NCBI GenBank assembly: GCA_965215715.1
Contig: OZ244129.1
Coordinates: 992,001 to 1,056,000 of the forward strand
Reading direction: 5' to 3'
Source of the DNA: HXMU1428-3 sp965215715
GTDB taxonomy: Bacteria > Pseudomonadota > Alphaproteobacteria > Rhizobiales > HXMU1428-3
Length of the DNA stretch: 64,000 bases
Within the stretch, counting starts at the first letter, position 1. Each line of letters starts with the position of its first letter. Of this stretch, positions 17,708 through 25,319 are shown one piece after another. Made by a program: the position numbers and the translations under genes. The notes below the pieces were generated by a model. It saw only the letters and a list, made by a program, of their open reading frames with translations, ran no database searches and was not told the DNA's origin.

Positions 17708-18553
17708 TCATGCTTTTAAAGCTTGAGCGTGATGGGCAATATGATCTTCCATAAAGCTTGCTATAAAGAAATAGCTATGATCATAGCCGGGCTGTAAACG
17801 CAGCGTCAAAGGGTGGTCATGACTATTGGCAGCAACCTCCAACAATTCAGGTTTTAGTTGTTCTGTTAAAAATGGGTCATCTTGGCCTTGATCGACCAAT
17901 AGAGGTAAGCGTTCTTGTGCTTGAGAAATCATGTAACAGGTGTCATGTTTTTTCCATGTTTCTCTATCTGGTCCTAAATAACCGGTTAAGGCTTTTTCAC
18001 CCCATGGGCAATTTAGCGGAGAGCAAATGGGGGCAAAGGCTGAAACGGATTTATATACCCCGGGATTGTTAAGGGCGATGGTTAGAGCCCCGTGTCCGCC
18101 CATGGAATGCCCAAAAATGCCTGCACGGTTTGGATCGATATTGAAATTTTCATTAATCAGGTTTGGGAGCTCTTGGGTGATGTAGTCATACATATGATAA
18201 TGGGTGCTAAAGGGCTCTTGTGTGGCGTTGACATAAAAGCCCGCAGCCAAACCAAAATCATAGGCCCCTTCTGGATCATCTGGTACGTCTTGCCCGCGTG
18301 GGCTTGTGTCGGGGGCAACAATGGCGATGCCATGTTTACTGGCAAAGCTTTGCGCACCGGCTTTGGTGACAAAATTTTCATCTGTACATGTCAAGCCTGA
18401 CAGCCAATAAACCACAGGGACTTTTGTCGTTTCTGCCTGGGGGGGTAAAAAGATCGAAAAGGTCATGGTGCAGTTGCAACTGGTTGAGCTGTGCTCAAAT
18501 CGTTTTTGCTGGCCGCCAAAAGATTTGTTGTTGGCTAGTTCTTTTAAACTCAT
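17708..18553 (-). CDS. fghA: S-formylglutathione hydrolase
   Basis: An alpha/beta-hydrolase of the esterase D family that splits S-formylglutathione into formate and glutathione. The start is placed at MSLKELANNKSFGGQQKRFE, which matches the family N-terminus and gives 281 residues; a longer frame to 18652 adds an unrelated leader. Catalytic residues are visible: Ser in GHSMGGHGAL, Asp in DQGQDDPF and His in GYDHSYFF. It lies about 110 bases downstream of the glutathione-dependent formaldehyde dehydrogenase on the same strand and acts directly after it. It should be cytoplasmic, since no signal peptide is present. Confidence 0.95.
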   Translation of the reverse strand: MSLKELANNKSFGGQQKRFEHSSTSCNCTMTFSIFLPPQAETTKVPVVYWLSGLTCTDENFVTKAGAQSFASKHGIAIVAPDTSPRGQDVPDDPEGAYDFGLAAGFYVNATQEPFSTHYHMYDYITQELPNLINENFNIDPNRAGIFGHSMGGHGALTIALNNPGVYKSVSAFAPICSPLNCPWGEKALTGYLGPDRETWKKHDTCYMISQAQERLPLLVDQGQDDPFLTEQLKPELLEVAANSHDHPLTLRLQPGYDHSYFFIASFMEDHIAHHAQALKA

Positions 18554-18663
18554 GACTTTTTTGTCCAATATGTTTGAAGCACGACCCTTAGATAACGTGC
18601 GGTCCTTTGTTTCAAGGAGTGGACTGAAGCAATGGTCCACTCCTTTGGGCAAGATGTTCGCTG

Positions 18664-19791
18664 TTAGTAGACAACCACACCGCGGATGCTTTCACCATGA
18701 TGCATCAGGTCAAAGCCTTTGTTTATGTCATCAAGGGGCATGGTGTGAGTGATCATGGGATCGATTTGAATTTTGCCTTCCATGTACCAGTCAACAATTT
18801 TTGGTACATCTGTGCGACCACGCGCACCACCAAATGCTGTGCCGCGCCATGACCGGCCAGTCACCAGTTGGAAGGGGCGTGTGGAAATTTCAGCACCAGC
18901 AGGGGCCACCCCAATAATAATGCTCTCGCCCCATCCCTTATGTGCGCACTCAATTGCGTTGCGCATAACATTGACATTGCCGGTGCAATCAAATGTGTAA
19001 TCTGCACCGCCGCCATCAAGGCCGCCTTTATCTGTCATGCGGACAATGTGAGAAACAATGTCACCTTCTATTTCATTGGGGTTGACAAAATCGGTCATGC
19101 CGAAACGCTCGGCCATTTCGCGTTTGCCGTCATTTATATCGACACCAATGATTTGATCAGCGCCAGCAAGACGGCATCCTTGCACGACATTTAACCCAAT
19201 GCCACCAAGGCCAAAGACAACACAGCGAGAGCCAATTTCGACACCGGCAGTATAAATCGCTGCGCCAATTCCTGTGGTGACACCGCACCCGATGTAGCAA
19301 ATTTTATCGAATGGGGCGTCTTTTCTCACTTTGGCCACTGCGATCTCTGGTAGGACTGTATATTCAGCAAATGTGGATGTGCCCATATAATGAAAAACTT
19401 GTTCGCCGCCGACAGAAAAACGAGATGAGCCATCGGGCATCAAGCCTTGGCCTTGGGTGCTTCTAATTCTTTGACATAAATTGGTTTTTGGATTGAGGCA
19501 AAATTCGCAAGTGCGACATTCAGGGGTGTATAAGGGGATGACATGGTCACCCTTCTCAACACTGGTAACGCCCGGACCAACATCAACAACAATGCCTGCC
19601 CCTTCATGACCTAAAATAGCAGGAAACAACCCTTCAGGGTCATCGCCCGATAATGTAAAGGCATCTGTATGACAAAGACCTGTTGCTTTAATTTGAACAA
19701 GAACTTCACCTTGTTTGGGCCCTTCCAAGTTGACAGTTGTCACTTCTAATGGCGCACCGGCTTTTGTTGCAATGGCTGCTCTGACCTCCAT
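18664..19791 (-). CDS. adhC: S-(hydroxymethyl)glutathione dehydrogenase (class III alcohol dehydrogenase)
   Basis: This 375-residue zinc alcohol dehydrogenase is full length for class III. The catalytic zinc ligands are in GLCHTDAFTLSG and GHEGAGIV, with a later Cys in CYIGCGVTTGIGA; the structural zinc loop is CRTCEFCLNPKTNLC. The NAD-binding Rossmann motif is VFGLGGIGLNV. It oxidises the spontaneous formaldehyde-glutathione adduct to S-formylglutathione. Other names used for this gene are flhA, frmA and gfa. It heads the minus-strand cluster that continues with fghA, the LysR gene and fdhB-fdhA, and it is divergent from the plus-strand genes leading to xoxF. Confidence 0.96.
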   Translation of the reverse strand: MEVRAAIATKAGAPLEVTTVNLEGPKQGEVLVQIKATGLCHTDAFTLSGDDPEGLFPAILGHEGAGIVVDVGPGVTSVEKGDHVIPLYTPECRTCEFCLNPKTNLCQRIRSTQGQGLMPDGSSRFSVGGEQVFHYMGTSTFAEYTVLPEIAVAKVRKDAPFDKICYIGCGVTTGIGAAIYTAGVEIGSRCVVFGLGGIGLNVVQGCRLAGADQIIGVDINDGKREMAERFGMTDFVNPNEIEGDIVSHIVRMTDKGGLDGGGADYTFDCTGNVNVMRNAIECAHKGWGESIIIGVAPAGAEISTRPFQLVTGRSWRGTAFGGARGRTDVPKIVDWYMEGKIQIDPMITHTMPLDDINKGFDLMHHGESIRGVVVY

Positions 19792-20047
19792 AACAGATCT
19801 CTCCCCTTATCTCTTATTGTGTTGGAATGTATTTTTATTGCTCCCAGTTTACGCGCAATTATTTGTCCTTCAAGGCCAAAAGTTGTTAAATTTGCTCTTA
19901 AGTTGCAATAGTTTGATAGTTATACGTTATCAATTGACGTGAAAAATATAATGTATGCAAATCTATTTTTGATGTAATTTATTATGATAAGATGTCTATT
20001 CATTGGCTCCTAAAAGAGCAATCTTGTTGCTAGGTTGAGAGATTTTC

Positions 20048-20857
20048 ATGAGTATGAAACACTTCGTCTATCTGTTGAGTATGCTGACTTTGTTTATTTT
20101 GACTGGGCTTTCATTTGTTTTGGCTGCCGATAAGGGCCAAGTTAAACTGACGAAAATTGAACAGCTGATTTTTGATACCCCGCATATGGTCAATGTTCCG
20201 CCAGGCCAAACTTTATATTATCAGTTTGAAAGAAAAAGCTCTTTGGGGGATGCGTATTCTGATCGCATAGAGTTGATTATTTCACAAGGCGAAGAGGTGG
20301 GTAATCGTACTGTTGCCTTTGAATTCTTTACAGGCCAGCGCAAGCGTCCTTACCCTCCTTTAAGCTATGTAACCAGCAATCCCTTATTGACGATTTATTT
20401 TAATAAGGATGCTTGGGATTTGTCACGGCGCATCAAGGCCAAGGGCGTTGTCAATTATTTGCGCAATAGAATTTTAGATGCTGTGGGGCAGGTTAGAGAG
20501 GTTGAACAAACCACCTGTTCTTATAATGGCAAACAAGTGCCCGCTCAAAAAATTAGCTTTGAGCCGTTCATTAAAGATGAAAATCGCCATCATTTGGTGC
20601 ATTATTCGGCTATTCGTTATGAAATAACCCTGGCTAAGGACATTCCAGGTGAGGTTTGCCAAATTCAATCCATCGTGCCTTATCCATCAGAAAAAGTGCC
20701 AGACCATTTTATCACGAAGATAAAAAAATCAGGTATGCTTTCTTTGGCTCAAGAGGCTCAAAAGGTCAATGAATTGGGCGAAACACAAACCCCTTTAATT
20801 GTTGAAACGATGCGGTTTGAAAAAATGGAACCAACAAAACAGGCGGCTGCTGATTGA
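20048..20857 (+). CDS. Exported protein of unknown function next to the xox cluster
   Basis: I do not recognise the family. The 269-residue product has a signal peptide (hydrophobic YLLSMLTLFILTGLSFVLA, then ADKG), and the rest is predicted to be soluble and periplasmic. A mostly beta pattern is suggested (LYYQFERKSSL, RIELIISQGEEVG, TVAFEFFTGQRKR). Two cysteines (in QTTCSYNG and GEVCQIQS) could form a disulfide. It starts the plus-strand group that leads to xoxF and is followed after 22 bases by another exported protein gene with GGAGG as ribosome site, so the two are probably one operon. A role in methanol oxidation is inferred only from position. Confidence 0.75.
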   Translation: MSMKHFVYLLSMLTLFILTGLSFVLAADKGQVKLTKIEQLIFDTPHMVNVPPGQTLYYQFERKSSLGDAYSDRIELIISQGEEVGNRTVAFEFFTGQRKRPYPPLSYVTSNPLLTIYFNKDAWDLSRRIKAKGVVNYLRNRILDAVGQVREVEQTTCSYNGKQVPAQKISFEPFIKDENRHHLVHYSAIRYEITLAKDIPGEVCQIQSIVPYPSEKVPDHFITKIKKSGMLSLAQEAQKVNELGETQTPLIVETMRFEKMEPTKQAAAD

Positions 20858-20879
20858 GCCGGAGGCAAAAGAGACTGAG

Positions 20880-21263
20880 ATGAATGGTTTTATGCAAAAT
20901 GGTGTAATACGGTATTGTTTTGTTTGTCTTTTGAGTATTGCTCTCTTGATCCTGCCCGGATCCAATCGTGTTCAAGCTGAGCCTGCTGATAATCCCTATC
21001 CGACAATTGCAATCTCAGACTATGTGTTTGGGTGTATGGGGTCGAACGGTCAAACCAGAGATGCTTTAGAGCGTTGTTCGTGTAGTATTGATGTGATTGC
21101 TTCAATCATTTCGTATGAAGATTATGAACGGGCAGAGACTGTTTTGAGTTTGCGCCGACTTTCTGGGGAAAAGGCGGCTGTGTTTAAAACCAGTGCTCGT
21201 TGGCGAAAGGCGGTGACATTGCTTCGCCGGGCGCAAGCGGAAGCTGAAGTGCGCTGTTTTTAA
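20880..21263 (+). CDS. Small exported cysteine-containing protein next to the xox cluster
   Basis: The chosen start follows GGAGG (20861-20865) and gives 127 residues; a longer frame from 20799 would run back into the previous gene. A signal peptide (YCFVCLLSIALLILPGSNRVQA) is followed by a mature part with three cysteines: FGCMGSNGQTRDALERCSCS. It continues in a predicted helical region ending RRAQAEAEVRCF. The pattern ERCSCSID-x-I-A and the RAQAEAEVRCF ending look like a conserved family that I believe occurs near quinoprotein dehydrogenase genes, but I cannot name it. It is probably periplasmic and co-transcribed with the preceding gene. Confidence 0.75.
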   Translation: MNGFMQNGVIRYCFVCLLSIALLILPGSNRVQAEPADNPYPTIAISDYVFGCMGSNGQTRDALERCSCSIDVIASIISYEDYERAETVLSLRRLSGEKAAVFKTSARWRKAVTLLRRAQAEAEVRCF

Positions 21264-21805
21264 CTTTGGTTGAGATGATTTTTGGGTTCTTAAAATTTGG
21301 AATCTTATAAATTATAATTGAAATTCTAGCCTTTGAGTATTTATGAGAAAAAATAACTTCTCATTTAATGCCTTTTAAGGTTTGTTTGCTCAAAAGGTTG
21401 ATTTTTTCAAGTAATTGATTTTATTGACAAAAGATATGTTTTACTTGAGAAATTTAAACAGTTCAGACAATAAAATTTCATTCTACAAACTATTGATCTT
21501 TAGAGTAATTTGTTGCCGTTATTTCCCAATTCAAATTTAAGAATTTTATGAGGAAGCCTCAAGTGCTTTAGTTAATTTAGTTCAATGGGAGGACTGTCAG
21601 TTAACTGAGTAATGGACCAAATTTTGTGGTCAAATAAGTATAATAAAATATACAAGTATAAAACATTGGCCACGACTTGAATGAGGTTCTTCATTCAGCA
21701 ACTGTATTTGACCTTCCATAAGAATTTTAAAAATCAAATTGTGTTCGAAATGATTGAGCCTGGAAACATTCCGGGTTTGAACAAAACAATAGGGAAGGGA
21801 CGCAT
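21264..21805 (+). promoter_or_regulatory. xoxF upstream region with several inverted repeats
   Basis: This 542-base AT-rich region has no coding frame. It ends in a GGGAAGGGA ribosome site for xoxF. Inverted repeats visible by eye are TCAAGTAA / TTACTTGA (21407-21414 and 21441-21448, with a TTGACA at 21424-21429 between them), the perfect palindrome TCAGTTAACTGA (21597-21608) and GACCA / TGGTC (21615-21619 and 21627-21631). These are candidate operators or leader structures. No convincing -10 element could be paired with the TTGACA. Confidence 0.45.
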
Positions 21806-23590
21806 ATGAGGAAACTACTGCTTTCAGCAATAGCAGTTGCCATGACACTTTCGTTTGGACCATCAGTTCAAGCGAATGATAAGCTTATGGCACTCTCAAA
21901 TGACGCGAGTAACTGGGCGATGCCTACAGGTGATTATGCCAACACGCGTTATTCAAAATTGGATGAAATTAATGCGGGTAATGTTGGGACTTTGAAAGTT
22001 GCCTGGACATTCTCCACCGGTGTGCTTCGTGGTCACGAAGGTAACCCATTGGTGATTGGGAATATGATGTATGTTCATACACCATTTCCAAACAATGTTT
22101 ATGCATTAAATTTGGACGACGGCACGATTGCTTGGCGCTATGAGCCAAAACAGGACCCAACTGTTATTCCTGTGATGTGCTGTGACACTGTTAACCGCGG
22201 TGTGGCCTATGGTGATGGAAAAATTATTCTTCACCAAGCTGACACCAACTTGGTTGCACTTGATGCCAAAACCGGTAAGGAAATTTGGAAAACTGCTAAT
22301 GGTAATCCAAAAATTGGTGAAACCGGCACATCTGCACCAATGGTTGTAAAAGATAAGGTCTATGTTGGTATTTCAGGTGGTGAATTTGGTGTTCGCTGCC
22401 ACGTAACAGCTTATGACTTGAATTCAGGTAAGTTGGCCTGGCGTGGTTATTCCATGGGACCAGATAGTGACATCTTGGTTGACCCACAAAAAACAACTCA
22501 TCTTGGCAAACCTGTTGGTAAAGACAGTGGTACTAACACCTGGAAAGGTGACCAATGGAAAATTGGTGGTGGTTGTACTTGGGGTTGGCTCTCTTATGAT
22601 CCTGAGGCCAACCTTGTTTATTATGGTTCAGGTAACCCTTCAACATGAAACCCAAAACAACGTCCTGGTGATAACCGTTGGTCAATGACCATTTTTGCAC
22701 GTGATGCTGATACAGGCATGGCAAAATGGGTTTATCAAATGACCCCTCATGATGAGTGGGACTATGACGGCATCAATGAAATGATCCTGGCTAACCAAAA
22801 AATTAATGGCAAAATGCGCAAAATTCTCGTGCACTTTGACCGTAATGGTTTTGGTTACACAATGGACCGTATCACTGGTGAATTGTTAGTGGCTGAGAAA
22901 TATGACCCCGTTGTAAACTGGGCCACTCATGTTGATATGAAAACCGGCCGTCCTCAAGTTGTGTCCAAGTACTCAACCGAGCAAAATGGTGAAGATGTAA
23001 ACTCAAAAGGCATTTGCCCGGCTGCTTTGGGCACCAAAGACCAACAGCCAGCTGCATTCTCACCCAAAACCGGCTTGTTCTATGTACCAACAAACCATGT
23101 GTGCATGGATTATGAACCATTCCGTGTAACATATACACCAGGTCAGCCATATGTGGGTGCTACTCTTTCTATGTACCCACCTAAAGGTGACACACATATG
23201 GGTAACTTCATTGCCTGGGATGCCACTAAAGGTAAAATTGTTTGGTCAAACAAAGAGCAATTCTCTGTTTGGTCAGGTGCCTTGGCAACTGCAGGTGGTG
23301 TTGTATTCTACGGAACACTTGAAGGATATCTCAAAGCTGTTGATGCTAAAACAGGTAAAGAACTTTATAAGTTCCGCACCCCATCTGGCATTATCGGTAA
23401 TGTGATGACCTATAAACATGGTGGCAAACAATATGTAGCCATTTTATCAGGTGTCGGCGGCTGGGCCGGAATTGGATTGGCAGCTGGTCTGACCAATCCG
23501 AATGATGGCTTGGGTGCTGTGGGTGGTTATGCGGCTTTGCATAAGTACACTCGTCTTGGTGGCCAACTAACGGTATTCTCCTTGCCGTAG
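21806..23590 (+). pseudogene. xoxF: XoxF lanthanide-type PQQ methanol dehydrogenase, interrupted by an in-frame TGA
   Basis: Read through one TGA (22646-22648), this is a full-length 594-codon quinoprotein alcohol dehydrogenase with a signal peptide (VAMTLSFGPSVQA). Visible features are the vicinal disulfide Cys125-Cys126 (VMCCDTVNRG), metal ligands Glu193 (SGGEFGVR) and Asn277 (GSGNPST), and the XoxF-specific Asp pair at 319 and 321 (DEWDYDGIN) where calcium MxaF enzymes have Ala at the second position. The TGA is codon 281, exactly where the family has Trp (NPST-W-NPKQRPG). Frame and similarity continue perfectly after it, so a single TGG-to-TGA change explains it. As written the product lacks its catalytic Asp. 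Sequence error, genuine mutation and UGA read-through by tRNA-Trp are all possible. xoxG and xoxJ follow intact. Confidence 0.9.
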
Positions 23591-23624
23591 GCTGCTGAGC
23601 TTTGCTCCATTCGACTAGGGTGCA

Positions 23625-23663
23625 GGTCCAGCGGTATAAGTTTTATACTGCTGGACCTTTTTT
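23625..23663 (+). terminator. Intrinsic terminator after xoxF
   Basis: GGTCCAGCGGTATAA pairs with TTATACTGCTGGACC around a 3-4 base loop (one G-T pair) and is followed by six T. It lies 35 bases after the xoxF stop and before xoxG, so it should separate or reduce xoxG/xoxJ expression relative to xoxF. Confidence 0.9.
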
Positions 23664-23717
23664 GCTTCAATTTGATGATAACTATTTTAGATAATAATAA
23701 CGTTTTTCATTGGGAGG

Positions 23718-24317
23718 ATGAATGAGAAAATGATGAGAACCACTCTCACGAAATTTGGTTTTTTAACGATGGTCGTTGTCGCGGCCAGTTTTGTTGTTAC
23801 AGCATCGCTAAAAGCGGCTGATGAGTTAAAGCCTGACGCCAGAGAAGGCGTTTATAAAGAAGACGGCAAATATTTTGATAAGGATGATAACCCGACTTGG
23901 CATTATGATATCAAAAAGGATGAAGGCACTGGCAAGGAAGCTCAGGTATGGGATTGGCTAACCTATAATGGCAACCGGCGTTATCATGCTGAATGTCATG
24001 TGTGTCACGGGCCGCTTGGACTTGGTAGTAGTTTTGCACCGGCCTTAGCTGAAAGCTTAAAGAAAATGACCTATGAGCAATTTCGCGAAGTTGTGGTCAA
24101 CGGGCGCACAGTGCCCCAAAGTGATGGTTCGGCCAATGTGATGCCAACATTTGGTGAAAACAAAAATGTGATGTGCTATTTAGATGATTTTTATGTTTAC
24201 TTAAAAGCACGCGCTGATGGTGTTTTAGGGCCCGTCACAATTCAACAAATGAAAAAAGAGCGCAAAAACAAAGAAATTAAAGAAGAAGAGTATGCATGTT
24301 TCGGATGGGACGAATAA
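23718..24317 (+). CDS. xoxG: XoxG cytochrome c (electron acceptor of XoxF)
   Basis: A 199-residue exported class I cytochrome c. The signal region is hydrophobic (FLTMVVVAASFVVTASLKAA). One haem-binding motif is present, CHVCH at residues 93-97, and a likely Met ligand lies in ANVMPTFG. XoxG takes electrons from lanthanide methanol dehydrogenase in the periplasm. The gene lies downstream of xoxF past a terminator and overlaps xoxJ by 22 bases. An ATG at 23718 sits directly against GGGAGG; the in-frame ATG at 23730 has better spacing and may be the real start. The C-terminal Lys-rich stretch (MKKERKNKEIKEEEY) is a feature of the XoxG type. Confidence 0.9.
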   Translation: MNEKMMRTTLTKFGFLTMVVVAASFVVTASLKAADELKPDAREGVYKEDGKYFDKDDNPTWHYDIKKDEGTGKEAQVWDWLTYNGNRRYHAECHVCHGPLGLGSSFAPALAESLKKMTYEQFREVVVNGRTVPQSDGSANVMPTFGENKNVMCYLDDFYVYLKARADGVLGPVTIQQMKKERKNKEIKEEEYACFGWDE

Positions 24318-25150
24318 GTCATAAATTTTTTTTCGCAGGGTTAGCTTCGTTCATTTATTTGAGCGGGGCTGGCACTCTTTTAGCTCAAACTTCAGATTTG
24401 GTGGACCGAAGCAAATTGCGTGTTTGTGCTGATCCGTCCAATCTACCTTTTTCCAATGAACAACAAGAAGGGTTTGAAAACAAAATCGCTCAACTTGTTG
24501 CCAAAGAGCTGGATGTGCCGGTGGCCTACACTTGGTTTCCCCAAAGCATAGGGTTTATTCGCCAAACTTTAGATAAGAAAAAGTGTGATATTATAATGGG
24601 CTATGTGGCCACCCACGAATTGGTGCTCAATAGCAATCCTTATTATCGCTCTTCTTATGTTTTGATCCATAGAAAAGGTGAATTGGAAGGTTTAAAAAAC
24701 CTTGATGATCCTCGCTTAAAGGGGAAGAAAATTGGCGTGATTGCGGGCACCCCGCCGGTGACGATTTTATCGTTGAACAATTTGCTTGATAACATTAAGT
24801 CCTATCAGCGCATGGTGGATCGGCGTTACTATTCTCCGGCTGAAGAAATGATTGCAGAAATTGGTGATGGCAAACTTGATGTTGGTTTGTTGTGGGGGCC
24901 AATTGGTGGCTATTTTGCTAAAAAATCGGGCAAGGATGTCACCGTTGTACCTTTGGTTCATGAGACTAAGGGGCCGCGACTTTCGTATCGTATAACCTTT
25001 GGTGTGCGCCGACGCGATAAAGTGTGGAAGCGACAGTTAAACCGTATCATCCGGCGCAAACAAGATGAGATCCATCAGATATTGCGTGACTACGGCGTGC
25101 CGTTGATTAATGAGGATGGTTCTGTACTCAAAGTCAGCGCGGAAAAATAA
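24296..25150 (+). CDS. xoxJ: XoxJ periplasmic binding-protein-like component of the xox system
   Basis: A 284-residue protein with a signal peptide (FFFAGLASFIYLSGAGTLLA, then QT) and a family 3 solute-binding fold (LRVCADPSNLPFSNEQQEGF, IAQLVAKELDVPVAYTWFPQ, GKKIGVIAGTPPV). This quinoprotein-associated group includes MxaJ and XoxJ; XoxJ is thought to help mature or activate XoxF in the periplasm. It begins inside the end of xoxG (22-base overlap), so the two are co-translated. An alternative in-frame start is 9 bases further on. The order xoxF-xoxG-xoxJ is the standard cluster. Confidence 0.9.
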   Translation: MFRMGRISHKFFFAGLASFIYLSGAGTLLAQTSDLVDRSKLRVCADPSNLPFSNEQQEGFENKIAQLVAKELDVPVAYTWFPQSIGFIRQTLDKKKCDIIMGYVATHELVLNSNPYYRSSYVLIHRKGELEGLKNLDDPRLKGKKIGVIAGTPPVTILSLNNLLDNIKSYQRMVDRRYYSPAEEMIAEIGDGKLDVGLLWGPIGGYFAKKSGKDVTVVPLVHETKGPRLSYRITFGVRRRDKVWKRQLNRIIRRKQDEIHQILRDYGVPLINEDGSVLKVSAEK

Positions 25151-25163
25151 AGATAAAGCCTAG

Positions 25164-25293
25164 TTCCTTCCTTAATTTCCATGGTTAGACTTTGGCATTT
25201 TAAAAGCGGTTGTCAAGGACGCGGAGCGCAAGTGAAATCCTTGACAACCGCTTTTAAAATGCAAAAATCTCACCATGGAAATTAAGGAAGGAA
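25164..25293. repeat. Long palindromic element, copy 1
   Basis: This 130-base near-perfect palindrome lies between the convergent genes xoxJ and rnr. Left arm 25164-25219 and right arm 25238-25293 are 56 bases each, around an 18-base loop. The outer 21 bases and the inner 23 bases (ending GGTTGTCAAGGA) pair without mismatch; a few mismatches lie near 25186-25194. It shares the outer block TTAATTTCCATGGTTAGAC and the inner TTGTCAAGG with the element at 33927-34046. It has no T-run, so it is not a normal terminator. Confidence 0.95.
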
Positions 25294-25319
25294 TGAGATG
25301 AAATTCGCCAAATGTGCAG

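Noticed and set aside
22646..22648. Genetic-code change (TGA read as Trp) to explain the xoxF stop
   Set aside because: TGA ends many genes here at the expected place (fdhB in an ATGA overlap, fghA, the LysR gene, pgsA, meaB, the HxlR gene), and other large genes have no internal TGA, so TGA is a normal stop in this genome.
22646..22700. Selenocysteine at the xoxF TGA
   Set aside because: The family has Trp at this position, not Cys or Sec, and I see no SECIS-like hairpin directly downstream.
22443..23405. Additional frames inside xoxF on both strands
   Set aside because: They are out of frame with the clear quinoprotein sequence and have no independent support.
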